This document shows positions 1 to 7,702 of a DNA stretch of 12,920 nucleotides, piece after piece. Position 1 is the first letter of the stretch; each line of letters begins with the position of its first letter. Made by a program: the position numbers and the translations under genes. The stretch lies in NCBI GenBank assembly GCA_014380255.1, contig JACMKG010000091.1, positions 1 through 12,920 of the forward strand, read 5' to 3'. A model generated the notes under the pieces. It searched no databases. It was not told where the DNA came from and was given only the letters and a program-made list of their open reading frames with translations. This stretch comes from Prolixibacteraceae bacterium. GTDB taxonomy: Bacteria; Bacteroidota; Bacteroidia; Bacteroidales; Prolixibacteraceae.

Positions 1-4
1 AAAT

Positions 5-37
5 TTATGTATACATAACAATCCATTCATTGAATGG
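5..37. repeat. Two small adjacent dyads past the end of the bat operon
   Basis: A perfect 14-bp palindrome (TTATGTATACATAA) lies at 5-18. A 6-bp stem with a 3-nt loop (CCATTC/GAATGG) lies at 23-28 and 32-37. Both lie beyond the batE terminator and no gene overlaps them in this window. They could belong to the control region of a gene lying off the left edge, or be chance in AT-rich DNA. I can say nothing about function. Confidence 0.3.
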
Positions 38-51
38 TTGTCGATGGTTCG

Positions 52-96
52 AAAATAAAATAAAACTGCCACTCAGCAGTTGTATACCGAGTGGCA
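52..96 (-). terminator. Rho-independent terminator of the bat operon
   Basis: Read on the minus strand, an 8-bp perfect stem (TGCCACTC pairing with GAGTGGCA, at 96-89 and 74-67) with a 14-nt loop is followed by GTTTTATTTTATTTT. It begins 29 nt after the batE stop codon. Stem plus T-rich tail is the standard layout of an intrinsic terminator. It is in the right place to end the long minus-strand operon. The tail is interrupted by A residues, so termination may be incomplete. Confidence 0.75.
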
Positions 97-125
97 ATCC
101 AATGTCTTTGTAATTATGTAATGTG

Positions 126-875
126 TCAGATCCTTTCAACAGATTCCGTTAAAAGCCATCCTTTATTGCCATCAGCTAACTTCACTTCCAGCCAATCACC
201 CAGCTTGTCAGTAACTTTAACCTTTATGCCTTCATGCACGACAAACAGGTTGGTTCCTTTCTCCGAAGGCGAACTCTTTACCGTTACCGTTGGCTGCATG
301 ACAATGGCATGGTCATGGTTTACCAGCCTGCTTTTCTGCTGGGCAGCAAATGACCAGGTCATCATAGAAAAGGCAAATAGTACACTGGCTGTCCAGAATG
401 CCACCCGCCTCATATCACCTGAATGGGCGAAGAAATACAATCCGGCAAGTACCAGAAACAGGATAAAAGCAATGATGCTGATAAGCGCCCAGGTATCAGT
501 AGTTTGGCTGTTAACCAGTGAATTCCACCATCTGACAATAAATATGCCGGGGAGTTCTTGTATAGCGTCTACTACCCGTTGATTGGCAACCTGCAGGTTG
601 AAGTTAATATCTTCGTCATCGGGAGCAAGCAATTTGGCCCTTTCGTAGTTAAGAATGGACTTTGGAAACTGATTGGTCTTGTAATAGGCGTTCCCTAGAT
701 TAAAATACACTTCAGCGGATTCATGGTTAGTTTCCAGTAGCTGGTTATAAACATCAATGGCCTCAGTGAATTTCTCCTGCGTATAGAACTCGTTTGCTTT
801 GCGCAACAGATCCTCCTGTGCAACAAGTGTGGTGACAAACAAGAGGGCAAGTATGGTATTGAATAGTCGTTTCAT
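126..875 (-). CDS. batE: BatE: TPR and SH3-domain membrane protein
   Basis: This is the last gene of the Bat operon. The 249-residue product starts with a signal peptide (about 1-19, cut near VAQ). Two TPR repeats follow at about 21-54 and 55-88; the second carries the typical pattern AEVYFNLGNAYYK. Two membrane segments lie at about 129-150 and 158-178. The C-terminus (about 188-249) is a bacterial SH3-like domain with the hallmark GDWLEVKLADGNKGWL. This order of TPR, two membrane helices and SH3 is typical of BatE in Bacteroidota. The TPRs probably bind a partner in the periplasm, and SH3b domains often bind peptides or cell wall; both roles are inferred. ATG at 875 is supported by the signal peptide. 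The gene starts 20 nt after the batD stop and is followed by the operon terminator. Confidence 0.92.
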   Translation of the reverse strand: MKRLFNTILALLFVTTLVAQEDLLRKANEFYTQEKFTEAIDVYNQLLETNHESAEVYFNLGNAYYKTNQFPKSILNYERAKLLAPDDEDINFNLQVANQRVVDAIQELPGIFIVRWWNSLVNSQTTDTWALISIIAFILFLVLAGLYFFAHSGDMRRVAFWTASVLFAFSMMTWSFAAQQKSRLVNHDHAIVMQPTVTVKSSPSEKGTNLFVVHEGIKVKVTDKLGDWLEVKLADGNKGWLLTESVERI

Positions 876-895
876 AGCAAGATGGATTCAGATAA

Positions 896-2719
896 TTACT
901 TGATTTGCTTTTCAAAAATACCCATTACTTTGGCTGCACGATCGTACATATCCTGCATGGTTCCGGTATAGGCAGCCGGCGCAAAGCGGGCAAATTCGCA
1001 ATCGTCAATGAGTCTCATTAGCTCATCGATTACTGCCTGATCAATGCCTCTTTTCTGCAAGCTGGCTGATGCTCTCTCTCGGTTCAGTTCAGCTACCGGA
1101 ATGGAAAGCTTATCGCTTAGATAGCCCCAGAGCGCTTTAATGACAGATTCGTAGAATTGCTCAGCCTTGTTGTTTTTCATGAAACCTGCAGCCTCCCTGA
1201 GCCTTTTTAAGGCTACTTTATTGGCACGCTTGTTTCGCACAAGGGCAATGTTCGCACTCTCTTTTATCTTCTTCCTGTTCACAACAAATACGACGGCAAA
1301 GGCAATGAGACTGAGTCCGTAAGCTGAATAAAACCCAACGGTCCCATAAAAAGAACTGCCTTTGGGTTTAAGCTTCACATTGTTCTGCTTTATAAAACGG
1401 ATATCCTTGCCGATCATCTTCACATCCTGCTTGGAGTATGAATTCATTACCGAGGCATTGGGATCATCGCTTCCTTTTTCAACATTTAATGCAAAGGCCT
1501 TTGTGGAGCGGGTTTCGTATTGACGCGTTGCAGGATTAAAATAAACAAACTCTACGGCAGGAATGGTAAAGTTACCGGCAAAGCGTGGAATAAACAGGTA
1601 TTCAAAGGTCACGGATCCGCTTAGCCCATTGTCATTGGCAACCGTATGCTCCATTGTCTTAGGCTCATAGGATTCGAAATCCTGTGGCAGTTCAACCTTT
1701 GGTGGATTGATAAGGGGCAAGTTCCCGCTTCCGTTGACCGTCAGTTTAAGGGTAACGGCTTCATTGGACTTGAGATCAGTCTTATCCAGTTCTCCTGAAA
1801 AGCCAAAGCTACCGACAGCTCCTGAAAAGTTGGCAGGCTGATTGGGCAGATCTCTTACGCTCACCGTAATAGGATCGCTTACAACTTTGGCTTTTACAAC
1901 ACGGTAACTGTCGAAAAAGTCGTCAAAGAAACCTTGCTGCTGTCTTACCCTTTGGCGTACCAGACAAGTAATTTCAAAGGGATCTATCTTGATGTTTCCT
2001 GTCTGTTGGGGAAAAAGGATCGTTTTCTTGAGGATACCGACCTGGTAGATCTTTCCGTTGTATACCTCCCGGGTGAAATTTATCTGTTGGGGCACATCAA
2101 TCTCTTTGGTCCAGAATCCTTCATAGGAAGGAAGCTTTACTTCATCAAAACCGTTCAAGGGCACGTTGGGGCTGATATATAATTTAACCGTTGCCCTCAT
2201 CTGTTCACCTTTCGAAACGTTGTTCTTATCCAATGAAAGACGTACAAAAAGATTGTCCTTGCTGATGTTTCCTACCGGTGTATCATCCTCTGATTTTGAT
2301 CCTTGTGCGGACGATGATTGCTGTTGCTGCTGAGGCTGTCCTTTGACTACCTGAATTTCCAGGCTGTTTGATTCATACACTTTGCCATCGACCTTGATGG
2401 ATGCCGGTCGAATGGTAAACTTGCCTTCTTTTTTTGCACGCAGTACAAAAATGTAAGAGAAACTTGTAGACTGGCTTGTCTTGCCATTTATAATTTGAAT
2501 GCTTGAGCTCTGCGAAGTGGATGGACCCATCAGTACATCGAAGTTTGAAAGGTCAGGCAACTGCAAGTCAGAGCCACTTTCATTGAGCGTGAAACTTAAC
2601 CTGAATTGATCGCCTACTGCCACAGCTTCAGGTGCTTCCATGGTAAACCTGACATTGTCGGCCATAGCTCCATAACCTATAAACAGCAATATCAGCAGTG
2701 AATTAATTATTCTGATCAT
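896..2719 (-). CDS. batD: BatD: large oxygen-tolerance membrane protein
   Basis: The 607-residue product has the BatD layout. A signal peptide covers about 1-20 (cut after AMA). A long extracytoplasmic beta-rich region (about 21-455) has repeated Ig-like patterns such as LKLTVNGSGNLPLI and the family-typical P-x-F-x-S-Y-x-P stretch. One membrane helix spans about 460-480, followed by basic residues and a cytosolic tail (481-607). A Q/S-rich linker at 129-145 separates the first domain from the rest. The tail shares a motif set with the gene at 5669-6667. BatD is thought to work with the VWA proteins BatA and BatB; its exact role is unknown. ATG at 2719 is followed directly by the signal peptide. 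A 140-nt gap containing a repeat and a promoter match separates it from batC, so it may be transcribed partly on its own together with batE. Confidence 0.93.
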   Translation of the reverse strand: MIRIINSLLILLFIGYGAMADNVRFTMEAPEAVAVGDQFRLSFTLNESGSDLQLPDLSNFDVLMGPSTSQSSSIQIINGKTSQSTSFSYIFVLRAKKEGKFTIRPASIKVDGKVYESNSLEIQVVKGQPQQQQQSSSAQGSKSEDDTPVGNISKDNLFVRLSLDKNNVSKGEQMRATVKLYISPNVPLNGFDEVKLPSYEGFWTKEIDVPQQINFTREVYNGKIYQVGILKKTILFPQQTGNIKIDPFEITCLVRQRVRQQQGFFDDFFDSYRVVKAKVVSDPITVSVRDLPNQPANFSGAVGSFGFSGELDKTDLKSNEAVTLKLTVNGSGNLPLINPPKVELPQDFESYEPKTMEHTVANDNGLSGSVTFEYLFIPRFAGNFTIPAVEFVYFNPATRQYETRSTKAFALNVEKGSDDPNASVMNSYSKQDVKMIGKDIRFIKQNNVKLKPKGSSFYGTVGFYSAYGLSLIAFAVVFVVNRKKIKESANIALVRNKRANKVALKRLREAAGFMKNNKAEQFYESVIKALWGYLSDKLSIPVAELNRERASASLQKRGIDQAVIDELMRLIDDCEFARFAPAAYTGTMQDMYDRAAKVMGIFEKQIK

Positions 2720-2753
2720 GGTTTTATGATGGTTTCTTTTTTCAAAAACGTTT

Positions 2754-2785
2754 CAAAGGTACTCTACAGAATTCCAAGTTCCAAA
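2754..2785 (-). promoter_or_regulatory. Internal promoter candidate driving batD-batE
   Basis: Read on the minus strand, TTTG at 2785-2782 is separated by exactly 20 nt from TACCTTTG at 2761-2754. This matches the Bacteroidetes housekeeping consensus (TTTG, 19-21 nt, TAnnTTTG) at every defined base. Transcription would begin near 2748, leaving a leader of about 29 nt before the batD ATG. The -33 element lies inside one arm of the inverted repeat at 2770-2855, while the -7 lies just outside. The match is seen; activity is inferred. Confidence 0.6.
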
Positions 2786-2855
2786 TTTCAAATTCCAAGT
2801 TTCCGGTTGCAAGCGCAAAGCATAACCTGGAATTTGAAACTTGAAATTTGGAACT
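2770..2855. repeat. Long imperfect inverted repeat between batC and batD
   Basis: Two 27-nt arms (2777-2803 and 2829-2855) pair at 23 of 27 positions. The outer 15 bp are perfect (unit AGTTCCAAATTTCAA) and the loop is 25 nt. In RNA read from the minus strand, two of the four mismatches become G-U pairs. The left flank and arm also hold a direct repeat of AATTCCAAG at 2770-2778 and 2791-2799. The element starts 4 nt after the batC stop. Similar TTCCAAATTT-type intergenic repeats occur in other Bacteroidota, from my general knowledge. There is no T-run after the stem, so it is not a classical terminator. It could stabilise or process the operon mRNA. Confidence 0.75.
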
Positions 2856-2859
2856 CCCT

Positions 2860-3609
2860 CTACCAGTCTTTTTCTACATTCTTCGACTGGGCTTTCAAAG
2901 CTTGTATCTTTTTTACTTTTTCCTGGGTTTTCTTTTCATTGTTTTCCAAAGCCTGCAACATTTGTTCAGCATTTTGTTTGGATATTTTATTTTGACTTGG
3001 CTGTTGTTGCTGGTTTTGCTTCTGTTGATCCTTGTTCTGATCCTTTTTTTGATCCTGGTTCTTTTGCTGATCTTTGTTTTGATCCTTATTCTGGTCCTTA
3101 TTATCCTTGTTTTGATCTTTCTTCTGATCTTCCTTTTTCTGTTGCTCTTGTTTCTTTTTCAGATTCATGGCATACAGTAAATTATACTTGGTTTCCAGAT
3201 CCTCAGGATTATTTCTCAGCGCTTCTTTATAGGCGCTAATACTTTCATCCAGTTTATTGCCCATAAGCATCGAATTGCCCATGTTATGCAAAGCCCTGCT
3301 TTTCTCTAGCTTATCGGAAGACTTTTCTGCAATTTCCTTAAACTTCTCGGCCGATTCTTCAAATTTGTTTTGTTTATAAAGGGCATCTGCCAAATTGAAA
3401 TTCCATTTCGTATCTTCGGGTTTCTTCTCAAGGGCCTTCCTGTATTCAATCTCCGCTTTATTAAATTGGACCGTATCAAGTTTGGTCGAATCCTTTGCGG
3501 CCGCCTCGTAATATTTATTTCCTTGCCTGACAAACTTGCGTTCGTTCTGCGCGTTAACCGCAAGTGTCAAAGTCATCAGAAATAGAATGTATATTATTCT
3601 TGTTTTCAT
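2860..3609 (-). CDS. batC: BatC: TPR protein with charged low-complexity tail
   Basis: The 249-residue product begins with a signal peptide (about 1-20, cut near VNA/Q). TPR-type helices follow at about 47-80 (AEIEYRKALEKKPED) and 104-137 (SRALHNMGNSMLMGNKLDES), with a further helix pair between. Residues 151-207 are almost only K, D, Q and N, with repeated DQNKD units, a spacer that varies among BatC proteins. The helical C-terminus ends in VEKDW, an ending I recall from other BatC proteins. With no membrane helix after the signal, it is probably periplasmic and serves as a TPR docking protein for BatA/BatB (inferred). The ATG at 3609 lies 6 nt after the batB stop and has no Shine-Dalgarno sequence. 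The antisense strand of the low-complexity part reads as a Leu-rich open frame, which I do not consider a gene. Confidence 0.92.
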   Translation of the reverse strand: MKTRIIYILFLMTLTLAVNAQNERKFVRQGNKYYEAAAKDSTKLDTVQFNKAEIEYRKALEKKPEDTKWNFNLADALYKQNKFEESAEKFKEIAEKSSDKLEKSRALHNMGNSMLMGNKLDESISAYKEALRNNPEDLETKYNLLYAMNLKKKQEQQKKEDQKKDQNKDNKDQNKDQNKDQQKNQDQKKDQNKDQQKQNQQQQPSQNKISKQNAEQMLQALENNEKKTQEKVKKIQALKAQSKNVEKDW

Positions 3610-3615
3610 AGGTCT

Positions 3616-4650
3616 CTATTTTATATCCCCAAATAATTTAATATTCTTCAGGTATTTATTCTTTCGCTCTAATATGACGAAATCAAGTAATAAAAGGATT
3701 AGCCCTAATGCGATAAAATATTGAAACTTTTCATCGTAATCAGCATATATCTGAGATTCCATTTCTGTTTTCTCCATTTTATTCACTTCATCAAACAGAG
3801 CATTCAGTCCTACCTGGGTATTGCTTGCCCGTAAGTAGAACCCCTTGCCCGACTGGGCGATTTGCTGTAGCATGGGTTCATTCAGCTTGGTAACAATGGT
3901 ATTGCCTTTGTTGTCTTTTTTATATCCTTTCTGTCCGTTTGAAAAGTCAGGAATCAAGGCCCCCTTGGGCAATCCCATTCCGATGGTATGAACTACAATG
4001 CCTTGCTCGGCAGCAGCGGCTGCGGCTCCTGCTGCATCGTCTTCATGATTCTCACCATCTGTAATTACTATTATTACCTTGTTGCCCACAAACTGAGGAG
4101 TAAACGATTGTGCAGCCAAATCTATTGCGGCGCCTATAGCAGTTCCTTGCGTGGGAACAATCTGTGGGCTGATGGAATTCAGAAACAGCTTGGCCGATAC
4201 GTAATCCGAAGTAATGGGCAATTGGGTATAAGCTTCACCCGCAAAAACAATCAGCCCAATTTTGTCGTCACTCAGCTTATCCACCAGCTGCGAGATGGCC
4301 CTTTTTGAGCGTTCCAGCCTGTTGGGTTGAATATCTTCTGCCAACATACTGTTGGATACATCAAGGGCGATAATAAGCTCAATTCCTTCTCTTTTAACGG
4401 TCTTAAGCTGCGAGCCGAATTGTGGTCTGGCAATACCTGTAATGATGCTTGCCAGGGCGAACAGCAATACTATAAACTTTACGGCCGGACGTGCATTGCT
4501 GGCATTGGGCATCAGTACGGCCATGATTTCTCTTTTACCAAATTTCGCCAGCGCCCTTCTGCGCTTAAGTCTCGAATACCAGTAAAAGATTATCAAAGCC
4601 GGTATTAGCAGCAATGCATATAAATATTCTGGGTTTGCAAATCTAAACAT
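3616..4650 (-). CDS. batB: BatB: membrane-anchored von Willebrand A protein
   Basis: The 344-residue product has two N-terminal membrane helices (about 8-25 and 56-74), a von Willebrand factor A domain (about 90-290) and a C-terminal helix (about 309-327). The metal-ion-dependent adhesion site is intact: D97-V-S99-N-S101, T170 in QGTAIG, and D198 in TDGEN. VWA domains with MIDAS bind a divalent metal and a protein ligand. In Bat systems BatB is expected to partner BatA and to be acted on by the MoxR ATPase (inferred). An alanine-rich stretch at 207-214 is a surface-helix oddity without clear meaning. ATG at 4650 is 11 nt after the batA stop and gives the usual N-terminus (FANPEYLYALLLIP). BatA and BatB are clear paralogues; I call this one BatB from its order after batA. 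Confidence 0.94.
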   Translation of the reverse strand: MFRFANPEYLYALLLIPALIIFYWYSRLKRRRALAKFGKREIMAVLMPNASNARPAVKFIVLLFALASIITGIARPQFGSQLKTVKREGIELIIALDVSNSMLAEDIQPNRLERSKRAISQLVDKLSDDKIGLIVFAGEAYTQLPITSDYVSAKLFLNSISPQIVPTQGTAIGAAIDLAAQSFTPQFVGNKVIIVITDGENHEDDAAGAAAAAAEQGIVVHTIGMGLPKGALIPDFSNGQKGYKKDNKGNTIVTKLNEPMLQQIAQSGKGFYLRASNTQVGLNALFDEVNKMEKTEMESQIYADYDEKFQYFIALGLILLLLDFVILERKNKYLKNIKLFGDIK

Positions 4651-4661
4651 GTCTTGTCGTA

Positions 4662-5654
4662 TTATGGAATATTCCTGAAAACTGTAACTTTTAGAATCAT
4701 ACTGAGTATGAGCAGCAAGGCACCCATTAAGGCATAATTCAGGTATTCCTCCTGTTCCTTTCTAAATTCCTTTACATCGATCTTTGATTTCTCCAGTTTG
4801 TCGATCTCCTGGTAAATTTCTGCCAGTTTATTGTTGTTCGTGGCCCTGAAATATTTCCCGTCAGTAGTGGAGGCAATCTTCTCCAGGGTGACCTCGTCAA
4901 TGTTTACTTCCACATCGCGCACCTGCACCCCAAAAGGGGTCTGCATGGGGTAGGGGGCCATCCCAATGGTTCCAACACCCACGGTATATACCCGGATGCC
5001 AAATGTCTTGGCCAGTTCAGCAGCGGTAACAGGGGCTATCTCTCCCCGGTTGTTTTCACCATCGGTAAGTAAGATGACCACTTTGCTAATGGCATCGCTT
5101 TCCTTTAACCGTGAAACTGCGGTTGCCAGTCCGTTACCAATGGCTGTTCCATCTTCAATCATGCCGCTTTCCAACCCTTTAAAAAGGTTAATAACCGTTG
5201 CACGGTCTGTGGTAAGGGGGCACTGGGTAAAACTCTCTCCCGCGAAAACAACCAGTCCTATACGGTCATTGGTTCTTCCTGATACAAATTGAATTGCCAC
5301 ATCCTTGGCCGCTTCAATACGGTTGGGCCTGAAATCCATGGCAAGCATCGAGCTTGAAATATCCAATGCAATGACTATGTCGATACCTTTGGTGGTAACT
5401 GTTGAACTGCTATTGGATGATTGAGGCCTTGCCAATGCCACGACCAGCATCGATAGACTCAACATCTGAAGAACAAACACACTGTGCCTGAAATAATATT
5501 TCCATGTTTTGGGTATGCGCGAAAAACCCATGGTGGATGAAAACTGAATACTTGCTCCTAATCTTTTTCTCTGCCAGATATACCAGGCTATCATGGGTAT
5601 GATGAGAAGAAGCAAATAGAAAAACTCTGGATTTTTAAAGCTGATTCCGTTCAT
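4662..5654 (-). CDS. batA: BatA: membrane-anchored von Willebrand A protein
   Basis: The 330-residue product has the same plan as BatB: helices at about 9-27 and 57-75, a VWA domain at about 90-290 and a C-terminal helix at about 306-325. MIDAS residues are complete: D98-I-S100-S-S102, T170 in DGTAIG and D198 in TDGEN. The family-typical motif RPNRIEAAK follows the first MIDAS loop. It probably forms a complex with BatB and the TPR protein BatC at the inner membrane, with metal-dependent ligand binding (known for the family, not shown here). ATG at 5654 follows the upstream stop by 14 nt. The purine-rich stretch AGAGAGAAAAAA before it is the closest thing to a ribosome-binding site in the operon. 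Confidence 0.94.
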   Translation of the reverse strand: MNGISFKNPEFFYLLLLIIPMIAWYIWQRKRLGASIQFSSTMGFSRIPKTWKYYFRHSVFVLQMLSLSMLVVALARPQSSNSSSTVTTKGIDIVIALDISSSMLAMDFRPNRIEAAKDVAIQFVSGRTNDRIGLVVFAGESFTQCPLTTDRATVINLFKGLESGMIEDGTAIGNGLATAVSRLKESDAISKVVILLTDGENNRGEIAPVTAAELAKTFGIRVYTVGVGTIGMAPYPMQTPFGVQVRDVEVNIDEVTLEKIASTTDGKYFRATNNNKLAEIYQEIDKLEKSKIDVKEFRKEQEEYLNYALMGALLLILSMILKVTVFRNIP

Positions 5655-5668
5655 TTTTTTCTCTCTTA

Positions 5669-6667
5669 TTAAACTGCTACTTCTTCTTCTCCTTTAATCT
5701 CTACGGCAGGTTTCTCAGATGTTTTTATTGCTTCCTCCTTCTTTGTCTGATTAACAAAGAAATAGGCATTCATCAGTGTCAGGTTATTGTCATCGGGAAG
5801 GGGAGTATATTTTGCAAATTTCACCAAATCAGCTAAACTAAGAATGTGTTGAATTTGATTCAGGGCATTGCTGTCAATTAATTCCTTGTTTTGTTTGAAT
5901 ACTCCGATTGTTTCAGCTGATGTTTGTTCCATAGCCGGAATATTAAACCGCTTCTCGATGTAATTGCGGATGGTATCCGCTACCTCACTGTAATATTGCT
6001 TGATCTTTTCCTGCTGCCACAGTTTTTGCTGCTTGATACGGTCAAGTTCACGTAAGGCAACCACATGAGCCGGTTCTTTGGGTTTTTCAGGCTTTACAAA
6101 CAAAGGCGCATTCTTTTTCTTCCACCTCACGTAATAAAAGATGAAAAACAGGATGGCTCCTATCAGGATGGCTCCTAGAATATAAGGAGTGACCTCCGTT
6201 AAGGTGACGGGTGCCGCATAGGGAACTTTGATATCTACCGGCCCTTTGGTGGTATCTATTTTCATCGTTAATACATTCAGATTTAATGCCGCTGTGGCAA
6301 TAGAATCTTTCATGTCATTGTAATTGGTCTTGAAGGTAAACGCCGGGATTACATGAGAGCCACTGTCGAATGAAGAAATCAATATACTTTGGGTAAGCCT
6401 TTCACGTTCCTTATCTTCCAACTGAAAAGTATCAATGGGCAAACGTTTTACCACTTCAATTTTCGAACTGAAGGTATCAGGAATAACAGGAAACTGAATA
6501 TCCATATCGATCGGCTTTTCAATTTCCAGCATCAGTTTGATCTGATCTCCAATGAGCATATGTGTAGAGTCGATACTGGCTTTTACCTTAACCTGCTGGG
6601 CTTCCACTACCTGCAAACTCCCCAGAATAAAAATGTACAGTAGGACGAATAATAGTTTTCGCTTCAT
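5669..6667 (-). CDS. Bat-operon single-pass membrane protein with BatD-like tail
   Basis: I do not recognise an accepted gene name. The 332-residue product has a signal peptide (about 1-23, VEA/QQ), a beta-rich extracytoplasmic region (24-158), a membrane helix (about 161-180), and a charged cytosolic part with ALRELDRIKQQKLWQQ (204-219) and an alpha-helical tail. The tail has YY-x-x-V, Y236, IP (243-244), E247 and FAKYTP (284-289), as in BatD (Y523, Y533, IP at 540-541, E544, FARFAP at 576-581). Its place between the DUF58 gene and batA is where DUF4381 proteins sit in proteobacterial versions of this operon, so it is probably the equivalent. A longer reading from a TTG at 6706 is possible, but it would overlap the DUF58 gene and bury the signal peptide. 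ATG at 6667, 13 nt after the DUF58 stop, is preferred. Confidence 0.85.
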   Translation of the reverse strand: MKRKLLFVLLYIFILGSLQVVEAQQVKVKASIDSTHMLIGDQIKLMLEIEKPIDMDIQFPVIPDTFSSKIEVVKRLPIDTFQLEDKERERLTQSILISSFDSGSHVIPAFTFKTNYNDMKDSIATAALNLNVLTMKIDTTKGPVDIKVPYAAPVTLTEVTPYILGAILIGAILFFIFYYVRWKKKNAPLFVKPEKPKEPAHVVALRELDRIKQQKLWQQEKIKQYYSEVADTIRNYIEKRFNIPAMEQTSAETIGVFKQNKELIDSNALNQIQHILSLADLVKFAKYTPLPDDNNLTLMNAYFFVNQTKKEEAIKTSEKPAVEIKGEEEVAV

Positions 6668-6680
6668 TTGATAAATGTTT

Positions 6681-7553
6681 TTATCCTCTTTTTTTAAACA
6701 GGCCAATCAAAGCCCTTACATAGTCGTGATTTGTGCTAATATTCACATAATCAACTCCACTTTTTCTGAAGTTGTTATCCAGCTGTGCCGACAAATCAAA
6801 CCACCACCGGCGGTAAGCTTCCCTGGCCCTGCTATCTGAACTGTCAACCCAAATGTAGTTATTGGTTTCAGCATCCTTTAGTTTGATCATTCCAATATCG
6901 GGAAGCTCTGTTTCACGTTCATCATAGATTCTCAAAGCTACCATATCGTGCCGGTTATTAGCGATCGAAAGGGCATCCTTCAAAGCAGGCTCCTGCTGAA
7001 TGAAATCGGAAATTACAAATGCCGTACACCGCTTTTTAATGGCGTTGGTCATGTAACGGATAGCTCCCGAAAGATCTGTTCCCCGCGACTGAGGCTCGAA
7101 GTCAATTAACTCACTGATGATGCGAAGGATATGGCTCCTCCCTTTTTTAGGGGGAATGAACTTCTCGATCCGGTCAGAGAAGAAGATGACCCCGATTTTA
7201 TCATTGTTCTGAATGGCGGAGAATGCAAGGATGGCTGAAATTTCGGTAATGATATTCTTTTTTAACTTATCCATTGACCCGAATTCTCGTGATCCGCTGA
7301 CGTCTATCAGCAACATCACCGTCAGCTCGCGCTCTTCTTCATAGATCTTTACAAAAGGCTTGTTATAACGCGCCGTTACATTCCAGTCGATATTCCGAAT
7401 ATCGTCCCCGAACTGATACTCCCGAACTTCGCTAAAAGCCATTCCTCGTCCCTTGAAAGCACTGTGATACTCACCCGCAAAGATGTTGCGGCTAAGTCCA
7501 CGTGTCTTTATTTCTATTTTTCGGACCCTTTTTATTAGTTCGCTCGTTTCCAA
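6681..7553 (-). CDS. DUF58 family protein of the Bat operon
   Basis: The 290-residue product is a soluble DUF58 protein. Its signature block spans residues 33-76: FKGRGMAFSEVREYQFGDD, then IDWNVTAR and VKIYEEERE. A VWA-like domain follows with D84-V-S86-G-S88, T159 in RGTD and D183 in ISDF, so a metal site looks intact. DUF58 proteins are almost always encoded next to a MoxR ATPase, and are thought to be its partner or substrate in the cytosol. The start is a TTG at 7553. An in-frame TAA lies three codons upstream (7562-7560), and the next ATG (residue 38) would cut into the signature block. The N-terminus METSELIKRVRKIEI is what I expect for the family. It lies 149 nt after moxR, across a repeat-filled gap. 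Confidence 0.93.
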   Translation of the reverse strand: METSELIKRVRKIEIKTRGLSRNIFAGEYHSAFKGRGMAFSEVREYQFGDDIRNIDWNVTARYNKPFVKIYEEERELTVMLLIDVSGSREFGSMDKLKKNIITEISAILAFSAIQNNDKIGVIFFSDRIEKFIPPKKGRSHILRIISELIDFEPQSRGTDLSGAIRYMTNAIKKRCTAFVISDFIQQEPALKDALSIANNRHDMVALRIYDERETELPDIGMIKLKDAETNNYIWVDSSDSRAREAYRRWWFDLSAQLDNNFRKSGVDYVNISTNHDYVRALIGLFKKRG

Positions 7554-7632
7554 AACAACTTAGTTTAAATTCAAACTTTAATTTTAAATAGTACAACTTC
7601 CATTCTCCATTCCCGTCTTAGCCTTACCTTCC

Positions 7633-7702
7633 GCCTTTGTACTTTTCACTTTTGCCTGTGTACTTTTTCCTTTTTCCCTTTTCCTTTTTCCTTTTTCCTT
7701 CC
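7633..7702. repeat. Pyrimidine-rich tandem repeat after moxR
   Basis: Two imperfect 21-nt units (7633-7653 and 7654-7674, 18 of 21 identical, each with GCCTnTGTACTTTT) run into five heptamers (7664-7698) of the form TTTTTCC, one of which is CTTTTCC. The 5-nt tail TTCCC meets the moxR stop codon. On the coding (minus) strand it is purine-rich, GGAAAAA repeated. Two units of different length share the same motif, so slippage probably built the tract. It splits moxR from the rest of the operon. I see no stem-loop or T-run on the minus strand, so no terminator is called. The AT-rich remainder (7554-7632) shows nothing I can support. Confidence 0.75.

Noticed and set aside
91..582. Plus-strand open frame of 163 codons
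   Set aside because: It is fully antisense to batE, begins inside the terminator hairpin, and has no recognisable motif.
2841..3239. Plus-strand open frames rich in Leu, Phe and Val that look like small membrane proteins
   Set aside because: They are antisense to the K/D/Q/N-rich part of batC; the complement of Lys and Gln codons gives Leu and Phe codons. No start signal or family match.
6668..6706. Longer N-terminus for the gene before batA from TTG at 6706
   Set aside because: It would overlap the DUF58 gene and put 13 polar residues before the signal peptide; ATG at 6667 is the better start.
7664..7702. Factor-independent terminator after moxR
   Set aside because: The tract is T-rich only on the plus strand; the moxR transcript is purine-rich here, with no stem.
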